DNA from: Pseudomonadales bacterium
Lineage (GTDB): Bacteria; Pseudomonadota; Gammaproteobacteria; Pseudomonadales; Pseudohongiellaceae
NCBI GenBank assembly: GCA_023257655.1
Contig: JALRBQ010000011.1
Coordinates: 1 to 44,168 of the forward strand
Direction of reading: 5' to 3'
DNA: 44,168 bases
The translations under genes and the position numbers were made by a program. Under the pieces are notes generated by a model. The model worked only from the letters and a program-made list of their open reading frames with translations. It did no database searches and was not told the origin of the DNA. Below, in pieces: positions 15,680 to 23,393 of this stretch (position 1 is its first letter; each line of letters starts with the position of its first letter).

Positions 15680-16513
15680 ATGCCAAACAAAAACGCCTTG
15701 TCATCGCCACTTCAGGGCAAGACCATCGCCCTTCCGGAGAGTCGCCAACTCGACATTCTCGCTGACTTGTTCGAACGACGTGGAGCACTGGTCCTGCGGG
15801 TGCCACTGGTGGCAATTCTCGATGCCCCGGAACAAGCGCCAGTAATCGCCTGGATCGAAGACTTCGTCGCCGATCCACCGGATTACCTGGTGCTATTAAC
15901 TGGAGAGGGGCTGCGACGCCTGCTCGCTGCAGCCGAGCGCGCAGGCCTCTCCTCGAAATTTATCGGAGCCCTTGAACAAGTTTGCAAGATCTGCCGCGGC
16001 CCGAAACCCGGCAGGGCACTTAAGGAAGTGGGTCTGAAAGCGGATCTGTTGGGGCAAGCACCGACCACAGCGGGCATCATTGAGACGCTGGCGGGTGAGT
16101 CGCTCGAAGGCAAGCGAGTCGCAGTACAACTTTATGGTGAAGAGCCCAATGTACTTCTGCGCGATTATCTGCAGACCAGGAAGCTGCGTGCGTGCAGCTT
16201 CGTCGCTCCTTATGTCTATGCGTCAGATAGCGATACATCGAGTGTCCTGGGATTGATCGCAGCGATGGCGAGTGGCGATGTGGACCTGATCGCGTTTACC
16301 AGTCAGCCTCAGGTACACCGATTGTTCTCGGTCGCTGAAGCGCAGGGCGTTCTCGACACATTGCAGTCAGGCTTGAAGCTCACGGGCATCGCGGCGATAG
16401 GGCCTGTTGTCGGCGATGTATTGAAAACTTATGGCTGCAAGATTGCTATCATGCCGGAATCGGCATTTTTCATGAAACCATTGGTGACTGCCGCAGAGCG
16501 CTTGTTTGTCTGA
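15680..16513 (+). CDS. Uroporphyrinogen-III synthase-like (HemD family) protein
   Basis: HemD closes and inverts hydroxymethylbilane to uroporphyrinogen III in the heme and siroheme pathway. The 277-residue product has the two-domain HemD layout: an N-terminal GKTIALPESRQLDILADLFERRGA, a central QLYGEEPNVLLRDYL and the C-terminal SGDVDLIAFTSQPQVHRLF and IAAIGPVVGDVLKTYG segments. HemD is poorly conserved, and this copy is not beside hemC or hemX, so it may be a paralogue serving another tetrapyrrole branch. The start is ATG 15680 with GGAAG upstream. The 5' region is a 12-bp tandem array. Confidence 0.75.
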   Translation: MPNKNALSSPLQGKTIALPESRQLDILADLFERRGALVLRVPLVAILDAPEQAPVIAWIEDFVADPPDYLVLLTGEGLRRLLAAAERAGLSSKFIGALEQVCKICRGPKPGRALKEVGLKADLLGQAPTTAGIIETLAGESLEGKRVAVQLYGEEPNVLLRDYLQTRKLRACSFVAPYVYASDSDTSSVLGLIAAMASGDVDLIAFTSQPQVHRLFSVAEAQGVLDTLQSGLKLTGIAAIGPVVGDVLKTYGCKIAIMPESAFFMKPLVTAAERLFV

Positions 16514-16593
16514 ACTGAACCCGGTACCGGTTAGGGTTAAAATCTATGAGCAAAAAAGGATTGGCGAAAAAGGATTCGAAATAGGAGTGGATC

Positions 16594-17367
16594 ATGCGGA
16601 TTATGACGTTTAACTGTAATGGGGTGCGCTCTGCCTCGCGAAAGGGTTTCTTTGACTGGCTCGCCACCATTGAGGTGGATATCGTCTGTTTACAGGAAAC
16701 CAAAGCCCAGATAGATCAACTCGATGATCCGATTTTTCGGCCCAAACAATTCGATTGCCACTACTTTGATGCCGAGAAAAAAGGCTATGCGGGCACTGCA
16801 ATATACAGTAAACAAAAGCCGGTCAGCATTGAGCGGGGTTTGGGGTTCGACATTGCCGATACCGAAGGGCGCTATATTCAGGCGAATTTCAAGGGCTTGA
16901 GTGTGGCCTCGTTGTACCTGCCTTCGGGATCGGCGGGCGAAGAGCGACAGCAGCGAAAATTTGCCTTCATGGACGAATTCATGTTGCACATGAAGAGTCT
17001 GCGAAGAAAGAAGAACGATTTTATCATCTGTGCAGACTGGAATATTTGTCATAAGGAAATTGATCTGAAGAACTGGCGTTCGAATCAGAAAAATTCAGGG
17101 TTCTTGCCGGAAGAAAGGGCGTGGCTGGACGAGTTGTTCGGTAAATTGAACTATGTGGATGCGTTTCGCGTTGTCAACAAGGAACCTGAGCAGTACTCCT
17201 GGTGGTCAAATCGGGGTCAGGCACGAGCCAATAACGTCGGTTGGCGGCTTGACTATCATGTGATTACTCCTGCACTCTCAAACAAGGTCGTAGCCGCGCA
17301 GATCTATACCGATCAGAACTTTTCCGACCACGCGCCGGTCATACTTGAGTACGACGTAACACTTTAA
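16594..17367 (+). CDS. xthA: Exodeoxyribonuclease III
   Basis: XthA is a Mg-dependent AP endonuclease and 3'-5' exonuclease in base excision repair. The 257-residue protein shows the exonuclease/endonuclease/phosphatase fold: metal ligands in FNCNGVRSA and CLQETKAQ, the catalytic CADWNICHKEIDLKN, WRLDYHV, and the terminal SDHAPVILEYD with the general-base His. The start ATG 16594 follows TAGGAG. The length and motifs match the ExoIII branch rather than eukaryotic-type Ape1. Confidence 0.95.
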   Translation: MRIMTFNCNGVRSASRKGFFDWLATIEVDIVCLQETKAQIDQLDDPIFRPKQFDCHYFDAEKKGYAGTAIYSKQKPVSIERGLGFDIADTEGRYIQANFKGLSVASLYLPSGSAGEERQQRKFAFMDEFMLHMKSLRRKKNDFIICADWNICHKEIDLKNWRSNQKNSGFLPEERAWLDELFGKLNYVDAFRVVNKEPEQYSWWSNRGQARANNVGWRLDYHVITPALSNKVVAAQIYTDQNFSDHAPVILEYDVTL

Positions 17368-17387
17368 ATCGACAGGATCATAGTCAC

Positions 17388-18020
17388 ATGCGCTACATTA
17401 CTGGTCGTGAGCGAGCAAGACGCACGCTGCAATACCTCAGCTTCATCTTCGGAATCGTCATGGCCGTTACTGCATCGGGCCAAACGCTGTTCGCCAACAT
17501 CGATACCAGTAAGGGCCTGATTCGCGTGGCTCTAAATGAAAAAGCAGCACCGACAACTGTCGCGAACTTTGTGAATCTGGCGCAGAGAGGATTCTATGAC
17601 GGCTTAAGTTTTCATCGAATGGAACGCAATTTTATGGTGCAGGGAGGAGACCCGGCGGGGGATGGTTCCGGCGGCCCTGGGTACCAATTTCGAGGTGAGA
17701 CTATTCTGCATCATAATCAGCCGGGCATCCTGTCGATGGCCAATTCAGGGCCAGGCACAGATGGCAGCCAATTTTTCCTGACTCATGTGGCGACTCCCCA
17801 TCTCGATGGCCTGCATTCCGTTTTCGGCAAGGTCGTGACGGGGATCGCGGTTGTTAATCAACTCGTGAGAAGGGATACCATAAACAGCATAACGATTGAG
17901 GGTGACGCGGCGGCGTTGTTTGCTCGCAAGCGAGATCAGTTGAACGAGTGGAACCGGATTCTCGATGAGAATTTTCCAAATCTCAGGCCTGCCGCTGTAA
18001 GTGAATCAGATTCGCCCTAG
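17388..18020 (+). CDS. Exported peptidyl-prolyl cis-trans isomerase (cyclophilin, PpiA-like)
   Basis: Cyclophilins isomerise X-Pro bonds. The 210-residue product begins with a basic stretch and a hydrophobic core (LSFIFGIVMAVTASGQ), consistent with a signal peptide and a periplasmic site. The fold carries NFVNLAQRGFYDGLSFHRM, FMVQGGDPAGDG, SMANSGPGTDGSQFFLTH and LHSVFGKV. A C-terminal extension of about 45 residues is rich in charged residues. It follows xthA by 20 bases. It converges with yciI, leaving only 11 bases between stops. Confidence 0.88.
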   Translation: MRYITGRERARRTLQYLSFIFGIVMAVTASGQTLFANIDTSKGLIRVALNEKAAPTTVANFVNLAQRGFYDGLSFHRMERNFMVQGGDPAGDGSGGPGYQFRGETILHHNQPGILSMANSGPGTDGSQFFLTHVATPHLDGLHSVFGKVVTGIAVVNQLVRRDTINSITIEGDAAALFARKRDQLNEWNRILDENFPNLRPAAVSESDSP

Positions 18021-18031
18021 CAAGTGCGCGC

Positions 18032-18328
18032 TCAGAAAACGCGCTTGAAGGGTTTTACATTGACGTTTGCATACACTCCTGCTTCGACGTAGGGATCGGC
18101 CGCTGCCCAGGCCTTGGCTTGCTCCAGGCTGTCGAATTCCGCAACCACCAGACTGCCTGTGAATCCGGCTTCGCCTGGATCCTCGCTGTCGACAGCCGGA
18201 TGAGGGCCTGCGATGAGAATGCGTTGCTGCGCGACCAGATTTTGCAGACGCTCAAGATGGGCAGGTCGTGCCTGCTTGCGTTTTTCAAGACTCGCTGGAA
18301 CATCTTCACTGATAATCGCGTAATACAT
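18032..18328 (-). CDS. yciI: YciI-like protein
   Basis: This is a 98-residue dimeric alpha-beta barrel protein of the YciI family. Members have a conserved His-Asp pair, but a general physiological reaction is not settled. The sequence shows [35 protein letters not shown] and [20 protein letters not shown], all family hallmarks. The start is ATG 18328 with AGGAA upstream. It lies downstream of yciB on the same strand, a pairing also found in other gammaproteobacteria, but here the two are separated by about 220 bases that consist mostly of a 12-bp repeat array. Confidence 0.93.
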   Translation of the reverse strand: MYYAIISEDVPASLEKRKQARPAHLERLQNLVAQQRILIAGPHPAVDSEDPGEAGFTGSLVVAEFDSLEQAKAWAAADPYVEAGVYANVNVKPFKRVF

Positions 18329-18390
18329 AGTAAGTTTCCTGATAGTAATCGATGACTTTTATACCGGAATGGTTCACGGGGGGCTCTCTG

Positions 18391-18602
18391 ACTGTTTAAC
18401 TGGTTGCTAAATAGACTGTTAAATAGACTGTCCTCTAAACAGCCGAATAGACAGTCTAATAGATCGTCTAATAGACCATTCAGTTAATTGGCCCACTATC
18501 AGTTAATTGGCCCAATGATAGACCCACTGAGAGTTCATTTTATAGACTAGCTGTCGGTCCCTTGGTTAGACCTGTTGTTAGAACCGTTGTTAGACCTCTG
18601 TT
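18391..18602. repeat. Long degenerate tandem repeat, 12-bp period, running into yciB
   Basis: Successive 12-mers from 18391 read ACTGTTTAACTG, GTTGCTAAATAG, ACTGTTAAATAG, ACTGTCCTCTAA, ACAGCCGAATAG, ACAGTCTAATAG, ATCGTCTAATAG and ACCATTCAGTTA. A 19-bp tandem duplication (CAGTTAATTGGCCCACTAT and its copy) follows at 18481-18518. The TAGAC core returns at 18518 and 18542, then in phase at 18566, 18578 and 18590, inside the last codons of yciB. The yciB portion encodes RSNN-GSNN-RSNQ-GTDS, a four-residue repeat. Confidence 0.85.
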
Positions 18603-19209
18603 GATCCTTTTGAAGATCCTGAGCAGGATCTTTTTCAACATCTGCCTCGATGTATTTTGCGAGCAGGAAAGACTGACCAATAATAAACCCGAACGAAATG
18701 ATCAGATTGCCAAAGACCTTGAATCGAATCCATGCCGCTTCGCTCAGTGTGAAAGCAATAAGCAAATTGATCGCGCCAAGCAGAATAAAATAGAAAATCC
18801 AGATGTTATTCAGTTTTTTCCAGAGAGACTGCGGGGGCTTAACAATGTGCCCCATCATGTGTTGAATCGCTGGCTTGTCTCCGATGAGATTGGAGGCGAT
18901 GAATACGCAGGCGAACACCCAATATACGATCGGCGCCTTCCATTTCAAGAAATCAGTATTGCGGAAAATAATCGTTGGCAGACTGAATAGAATCACGGCG
19001 ACAGCCGTAATCCACTGAAACTTGTCCAGGCGCTTCTGGACGAGAAATAGGGAACCATACACTATAAGGGATGATGCAATCAGAAATTCCGCAGCACTGT
19101 AAATTCCGCCAATTGTATGTGTGTAATCGCCAAAAGTGACACTGCGTTCATCCAGCGACCAGATTGTGAAAAAGATGGCCAGCGGGATGTAGTCGATAAA
19201 TTGTTTCAT
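18547..19209 (-). CDS. yciB: Inner-membrane protein YciB (intracellular septation protein A family)
   Basis: YciB is an inner-membrane protein linked to envelope and cell-division integrity. The 220-residue form has five to six membrane segments and the family sequence MKQFIDYIPLAIFFT, KPTIIF-like LFSLPTIIFRNTDFLKWK and a QSLWKKLNNIW loop. I chose ATG 19209; a longer frame reaches 19275 but adds non-family residues. The C-terminus is unusual: after the membrane domain come a charged EKDPAQDLQKD stretch and a Ser/Asn-rich tail of four-residue repeats encoded by the 12-bp array. Confidence 0.93.
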   Translation of the reverse strand: MKQFIDYIPLAIFFTIWSLDERSVTFGDYTHTIGGIYSAAEFLIASSLIVYGSLFLVQKRLDKFQWITAVAVILFSLPTIIFRNTDFLKWKAPIVYWVFACVFIASNLIGDKPAIQHMMGHIVKPPQSLWKKLNNIWIFYFILLGAINLLIAFTLSEAAWIRFKVFGNLIISFGFIIGQSFLLAKYIEADVEKDPAQDLQKDQQRSNNGSNNRSNQGTDS

Positions 19210-19452
19210 GAGTGAATGCCATTCCAATGCGGTGTAGACCGGATTGACGTCCGTACCTTTGTTGCAATCGGGCATGGTAGAGCATTTGCAGAAATGTGTC
19301 TGCTTTTACCTGCCAATGTAATAGAATCCGGTGTTTTGGGGCTTATCGCCGACTCTCCGACTCTCCGACGTCTCCCTTCGGGCAAGCCAGCAGCCAGAGA
19401 GAGTGGTAAATCAGTATAGTGCAGTTTTTCCGGCTGCGCTCCGCAATCCGAC
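19210..19452. other. Divergent yciB/yciO intergenic region
   Basis: These 243 bases carry no gene I can support. CCGACTCT occurs in tandem at 19349 and 19357, with a partial third copy at 19365, so a short 8-bp-period repeat is present here too. The promoters for yciB (minus) and yciO (plus) are expected in this gap. Confidence 0.45.
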
Positions 19453-20073
19453 ATGAATGAATATCTGCAAGTACATCCCGCCAACCCCGACGCCAGAGTC
19501 ATCCGGCAAGCGGCTAGGGTGCTCGTCGAGGGAGGCGTGATCGTCTATCCAACGGATTCGACGTATGCACTCGGCTGCCACATCGGGGACAAGGCGGCGC
19601 TGGAACGGATCAGACGCATCCGCCAATTGGACAAGAATCACAACTTCACCCTGGTCTGCAGTGATCTTTCCTCGCTCGCCAGCTACGCGCTGGTCAGTAA
19701 CAGTGCCTATCGGATATTGAAAGCCTATACTCCTGGCCCCTATACGTTCATTCTGAAGGCGACCCCTGAGGTGCCGCGACGTTTGCTGCATCCCAAACGC
19801 AAGACTATCGGATTGCGCGTACCGGACAATGAAGTGGCCCAGCAGATACTCGCCACGCTCGGGGAGCCGATAATGAGTACGAGCCTGATTCTGCCTGGCG
19901 AATCTGAGCAATTAATGGATCCCTATGAAATGCGACTCAAAATCGGCAAGCTGGTAGACTTGATCATTGATGGCGGGGCCTGTGGTCTGGAGCCGACCAC
20001 GATGATTGATCTGGTGGAGGGAGCACCCACCGTCGTGCGGATTGGCAAGGGTGATCCTGAGCCTTTCCTGTAG
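19453..20073 (+). CDS. yciO: YciO (Sua5/YrdC/YwlC-family protein)
   Basis: This is a 206-residue member of the YrdC-like fold, related to TsaC, which makes threonylcarbamoyl-AMP for tRNA t6A. YciO is the paralogous branch whose exact role is less clear. Visible features are GGVIVYPTDSTYALGCHIG, the KNHNFTLVCSDLS segment, YTPGPYTFILKAT, KTIGLRVPD and PIMSTSLILPG. The length and the YTPGPYTFIL motif fit YciO better than TsaC. It is divergent from yciB and stands upstream of trpS. Confidence 0.92.
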   Translation: MNEYLQVHPANPDARVIRQAARVLVEGGVIVYPTDSTYALGCHIGDKAALERIRRIRQLDKNHNFTLVCSDLSSLASYALVSNSAYRILKAYTPGPYTFILKATPEVPRRLLHPKRKTIGLRVPDNEVAQQILATLGEPIMSTSLILPGESEQLMDPYEMRLKIGKLVDLIIDGGACGLEPTTMIDLVEGAPTVVRIGKGDPEPFL

Positions 20074-20100
20074 CCTCGGGCTATACTACTTGCCAATTGA

Positions 20101-20148
20101 CGAACCAAACGTCGTACTAAACAACGTATCAAACAACGAACCACGCTG
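20101..20148. repeat. Degenerate tandem repeat, 12-bp period, in the trpS leader
   Basis: Four contiguous 12-mers: CGAACCAAACGT, CGTACTAAACAA, CGTATCAAACAA and CGAACCACGCTG. The array lies 28 bases after yciO and ends about 44 bases before the trpS start. On the minus strand it is open and reads as a four-residue repeat (VRCL-IRCL-VRRL-VRQL type), but nothing suggests that frame is used. Confidence 0.75.
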
Positions 20149-20191
20149 AAACGTTTCACAGAACACAGCACAGAAACAATAGGAGATTGAG

Positions 20192-21406
20192 TTGTCCTCG
20201 GTAAATTCACAACAGCGCGTACTCTCTGGCATGCGCCCGACCGGCCGTTTACATCTGGGGCATTACCATGGTGTGCTCAAAAACTGGATCAAGTTACAGC
20301 ACGAGTACGACTGCTTTTTCTTTGTCGCAGACTGGCATGCGCTGACCACTCACTACGGCGACCCTGCTATTTTCGAGCAGAACATCATCGATATGGTGAT
20401 TGATTGGCTGGCGGCTGGGGTGAATCCCGGTTCTGCCTCGCTGTTCGTGCAATCCCGAATCCCGGAACACGCTGAACTGCATTTGCTGCTGTCGATGATC
20501 GTGCCTCTGGGCTGGCTCGAGCGAGTGCCGAGTTACAAGGACCAGCAAGAAAAGCTGCATGAGAAAGACCTGGATACCTATGGCTTTCTGGGCTATCCCT
20601 TATTGCAGGCCGCCGATATTCTGATCTATCGCGCTGGTCATGTTCCGGTCGGTGCCGATCAGGTTGCTCATGTGGAACTGACTCGCGAGGTGGCGCGCCG
20701 TTTCAACCATATTTATGGGCGCGAAGTCGGCTTCGAGGAAAATGCCCAGGCGGCAATCAAGAAAATGGGCAAGAAGGCGGCCCGACTCTACAGTACCTTG
20801 CGGACAACGTTTCAGGAGCAGGGCGATCAGCATGCGCTGGAGAAGGCACAAGCATTGCTGAAGGAGCAACAGAACATCTCCATTGGTGATCGCGAGCGTC
20901 TGTACGGCTATCTCGAAGGCAGCGGCAAGATGATCCTCGCCGAACCACAAGCGCTACTGACCCCATCCTCGAAAATGCCTGGACTGGATGGACAGAAGAT
21001 GTCCAAATCCTATAACAATACGATCAGCCTGCGTGAACCTCTCTCGGAAATTGAAAAGAAAATCAATACCATGCCTACCGACCCGGCACGCGTGCGGCTG
21101 ACAGACCCCGGGAATCCGGAAAAGTGCCCTGTGTGGGCATTGCACCAGACCTATTCCGATCAGGCCCGGCGCGATTGGGTGGTGGAGGGTTGCAAGAGCG
21201 CCGGAATTGGCTGCCTCGAATGCAAAAGGCCGGTAATCGACGCCATCATCACGGAGTTGGAGCCGATTCAGAAGGCCGCCGAGCAGTATGAAAAAGACCC
21301 GGATCTGGTGAAATCCATCATCTCGGAAGGCTGCGAAACTGCCCGAGAGCACGCCAAGGAGACTTTGCACGAAGTGCGCCAGGCCATGGGGCTCGAGAGC
21401 TGGTAG
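20192..21406 (+). CDS. trpS: Tryptophanyl-tRNA synthetase
   Basis: TrpS charges tRNA-Trp. The 404-residue protein has HLGH at residues 21-24 (TGRLHLGHYHG), the tryptophan pocket region TYGFLGYPLLQAADILIY and GADQVAHVELTRE, and KMSKS at 269-273. It is longer than the ~335-residue E. coli enzyme because of an insertion of roughly 60 residues before KMSKS (around 190-255), as in the longer TrpS of Pseudomonas. The start is TTG 20192, chosen because AGGAG lies 6 bases upstream and the family N-terminus follows. The unusual start codon may lower translation. Confidence 0.95.
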   Translation: MSSVNSQQRVLSGMRPTGRLHLGHYHGVLKNWIKLQHEYDCFFFVADWHALTTHYGDPAIFEQNIIDMVIDWLAAGVNPGSASLFVQSRIPEHAELHLLLSMIVPLGWLERVPSYKDQQEKLHEKDLDTYGFLGYPLLQAADILIYRAGHVPVGADQVAHVELTREVARRFNHIYGREVGFEENAQAAIKKMGKKAARLYSTLRTTFQEQGDQHALEKAQALLKEQQNISIGDRERLYGYLEGSGKMILAEPQALLTPSSKMPGLDGQKMSKSYNNTISLREPLSEIEKKINTMPTDPARVRLTDPGNPEKCPVWALHQTYSDQARRDWVVEGCKSAGIGCLECKRPVIDAIITELEPIQKAAEQYEKDPDLVKSIISEGCETAREHAKETLHEVRQAMGLESW

Positions 21407-21486
21407 AAATTGGCTCACAGGAGAGCTTTTCGGCCCCGATTCAGGTAAAATTTGGCGCTACGTCAAACCCATAGCAGACCATCAGA

Positions 21487-22356
21487 TTGAGCATCACTGG
21501 AACGGAAGAAGACAACGCGAATCTTGAATCGGTGGGGAGTCCGGATACGCCCGACGACTCAGAATCGACGGTTCCGGAACAGCAGGAACTGGCGTTCGCC
21601 TATGTTGCCGGTCTGCCGTTCACCGAAGTCCCGAAAGACCTGTACATCCCTCCGAATGCGCTGGAAATCTTCCTCGAGGCCTGTGAGGGGCCGCTGGACC
21701 TGCTGCTGTACCTGATCAAGCGCCAGAATATCGATATTCTCGATATCAACGTGACAGAAATCACGGATCAGTACATGGCTTATGTCGAATTGATGGAGGC
21801 CAGTCAATTCGAATTGGCGGCCGAGTATCTCGTGATGGCGGCCATGCTGGCTGAGATCAAGTCGCGCTTGCTGCTGCCGCGCCAGGAAGAGGAAGAGACG
21901 GAAGAATCCGATCCGCGCATGGAACTGATTCGCCGGTTACAGGAGTATGAGCGCTTCAAGCGGGCTGCCGAAGACATTGATGGCATGCCACGAATGGACC
22001 GGGACGTACACCGCGCAGGTGCTGCACTACCAGTCATCGAGCGGGTCACCGCAGATCCTGAAGTGAGTCTCCAAGAAATACTGATTTCATTGTCGCGAGT
22101 ACTGCGTCGATCTGACATGTTCGAACATCATCACATCCAGATGGAGACGCTGTCGACACGCGAGAAGATGTCCGAAATTCTTGTGCGTATTACTGACCGC
22201 AAGTTCGTTCCGCTGGTTTCTCTGTTGGTGCGTGCTGAAGGGCGCCTTGGAGTCGTCGTCACGTTTCTCGCTATCATGGAGTTGTTAAAAGATTCGTTAA
22301 TCGAAATTGTGCAATCTGAACCATTCGGGCCAATTCATTTGAAGGCGCGAAGCTAG
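21487..22356 (+). CDS. scpA: Segregation and condensation protein A
   Basis: ScpA is the kleisin subunit that bridges SMC heads in the SMC-ScpAB condensin. The 289-residue product has an acidic N-terminal extension of about 50 residues, then the kleisin domain (FLEACEGPLDLLLYLIKRQNIDILDI, ITDQYMAYVELM, AAEYLVMAAMLAEIKSRLLLP). It ends with the winged-helix segment VVTFLAIMELLKDSLIEI. The start is uncertain: TTG 21487 is the first usable codon and gives a plausible N-terminus, but no clear ribosome-binding site precedes it. scpB follows 24 bases later. Confidence 0.93.
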   Translation: MSITGTEEDNANLESVGSPDTPDDSESTVPEQQELAFAYVAGLPFTEVPKDLYIPPNALEIFLEACEGPLDLLLYLIKRQNIDILDINVTEITDQYMAYVELMEASQFELAAEYLVMAAMLAEIKSRLLLPRQEEEETEESDPRMELIRRLQEYERFKRAAEDIDGMPRMDRDVHRAGAALPVIERVTADPEVSLQEILISLSRVLRRSDMFEHHHIQMETLSTREKMSEILVRITDRKFVPLVSLLVRAEGRLGVVVTFLAIMELLKDSLIEIVQSEPFGPIHLKARS

Positions 22357-22380
22357 ACTGAAGCCAGGATTCTGCCAAGC

Positions 22381-23337
22381 ATGAGTGATGTAGATAATAA
22401 AGTAAAAATGATTGTTGAAGGCTTGCTGCTCGCGGCTGGACGCCCCCTGACACTGGACAATATCATCCAGGTTTTCAGCGACGATGAGAAACCCGATCGC
22501 AAGGAATTGAAGGCGGTCATGGACAATATCGCCAATGACTGCGACGACCGCGGCTTTGAGTTGGTCGAAGTGGCTTCCGGCTTCCGGTTTCAGGTGAAAC
22601 AAGATCTCAGTGAATGGGTAGCGAAGTTGTGGGAAGAGCGCCCGCCGCGTTATACGCGAGCCTTGTTGGAGACGCTCGCATTGATTGCCTATCGACAACC
22701 CATTACGCGCGGTGATATTGAAGAAATTCGCGGAGTCGCCGTAAGCTCCAATATTATTCGTACACTCATCGATCGTGAATGGGTACGTGTAGTCGGTCAT
22801 CGTGACGTACCGGGACGTCCCGCGATGTTCGCAACCACGAAGCAGTTTCTGGATTACTTCAGCCTGAAGAGTCTCCAGGAATTGCCCCCTTTATCTGAAA
22901 TCAAGGATCTGGAGAAAGTCGATCAGGAAACCAATCTTGAGGAAGTGTTACAGAATTCGCGTGTGCTTGAACTGCCTGAAGACGCAATCGATGAGAGCAG
23001 CTTTGAATTAAGTGAAGACGAGGCTGCCGAACTGCTGGCGGAAGAGGAAGCGATCGAACTCTCCAAGAAACCTCTCGATGAAATTCTGAATCTCGAACCT
23101 GATCCAGAGCCTGCTTTCGAAGATGACTTCGAGTCAGACAACGATCCCCTGGATGAAGAATTTGCAGAGCCCGTCGCACCGGATTCAGACCCTGAATCTG
23201 ACGACGCGATCACCACCGGTGAGTATGACGATGCCGAAAGCATGTCGCTCACTGATGTCGATGCCTTCGATGACGATGAGTCTGTCGATATGGAATTCTC
23301 GATCGAAGATGACGTCGACGATCCCGATCGCGATTAG
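22381..23337 (+). CDS. scpB: Segregation and condensation protein B, with long acidic tail
   Basis: ScpB is a dimeric winged-helix protein that binds ScpA. Its two winged-helix domains occupy about residues 1-175 (KMIVEGLLLAAGRPLT, ALLETLALIAYRQPITRGDIEEIRG, REWVRVVGHRDVPGRPA, TTKQFLDYFSLKSLQELPPL). The remaining ~140 residues are low-complexity and very acidic, mostly Asp, Glu and Ser with almost no Lys or Arg, which makes this 318-residue protein longer than most ScpB. The tail may be disordered and could mimic nucleic acid or hold partners; that is inference. Confidence 0.93.
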   Translation: MSDVDNKVKMIVEGLLLAAGRPLTLDNIIQVFSDDEKPDRKELKAVMDNIANDCDDRGFELVEVASGFRFQVKQDLSEWVAKLWEERPPRYTRALLETLALIAYRQPITRGDIEEIRGVAVSSNIIRTLIDREWVRVVGHRDVPGRPAMFATTKQFLDYFSLKSLQELPPLSEIKDLEKVDQETNLEEVLQNSRVLELPEDAIDESSFELSEDEAAELLAEEEAIELSKKPLDEILNLEPDPEPAFEDDFESDNDPLDEEFAEPVAPDSDPESDDAITTGEYDDAESMSLTDVDAFDDDESVDMEFSIEDDVDDPDRD

Positions 23338-23393
23338 TCCACGGGCATCTGCGCGAGAACTGAACCGAACCACCGAGCCCGACTACTAATCCT

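Noticed and set aside
16546..16584. A 12-codon lysine-rich frame just before xthA, overlapping its ribosome-binding site
   Set aside because: No adequate ribosome-binding site of its own; the A-rich leader of xthA explains the lysine codons.
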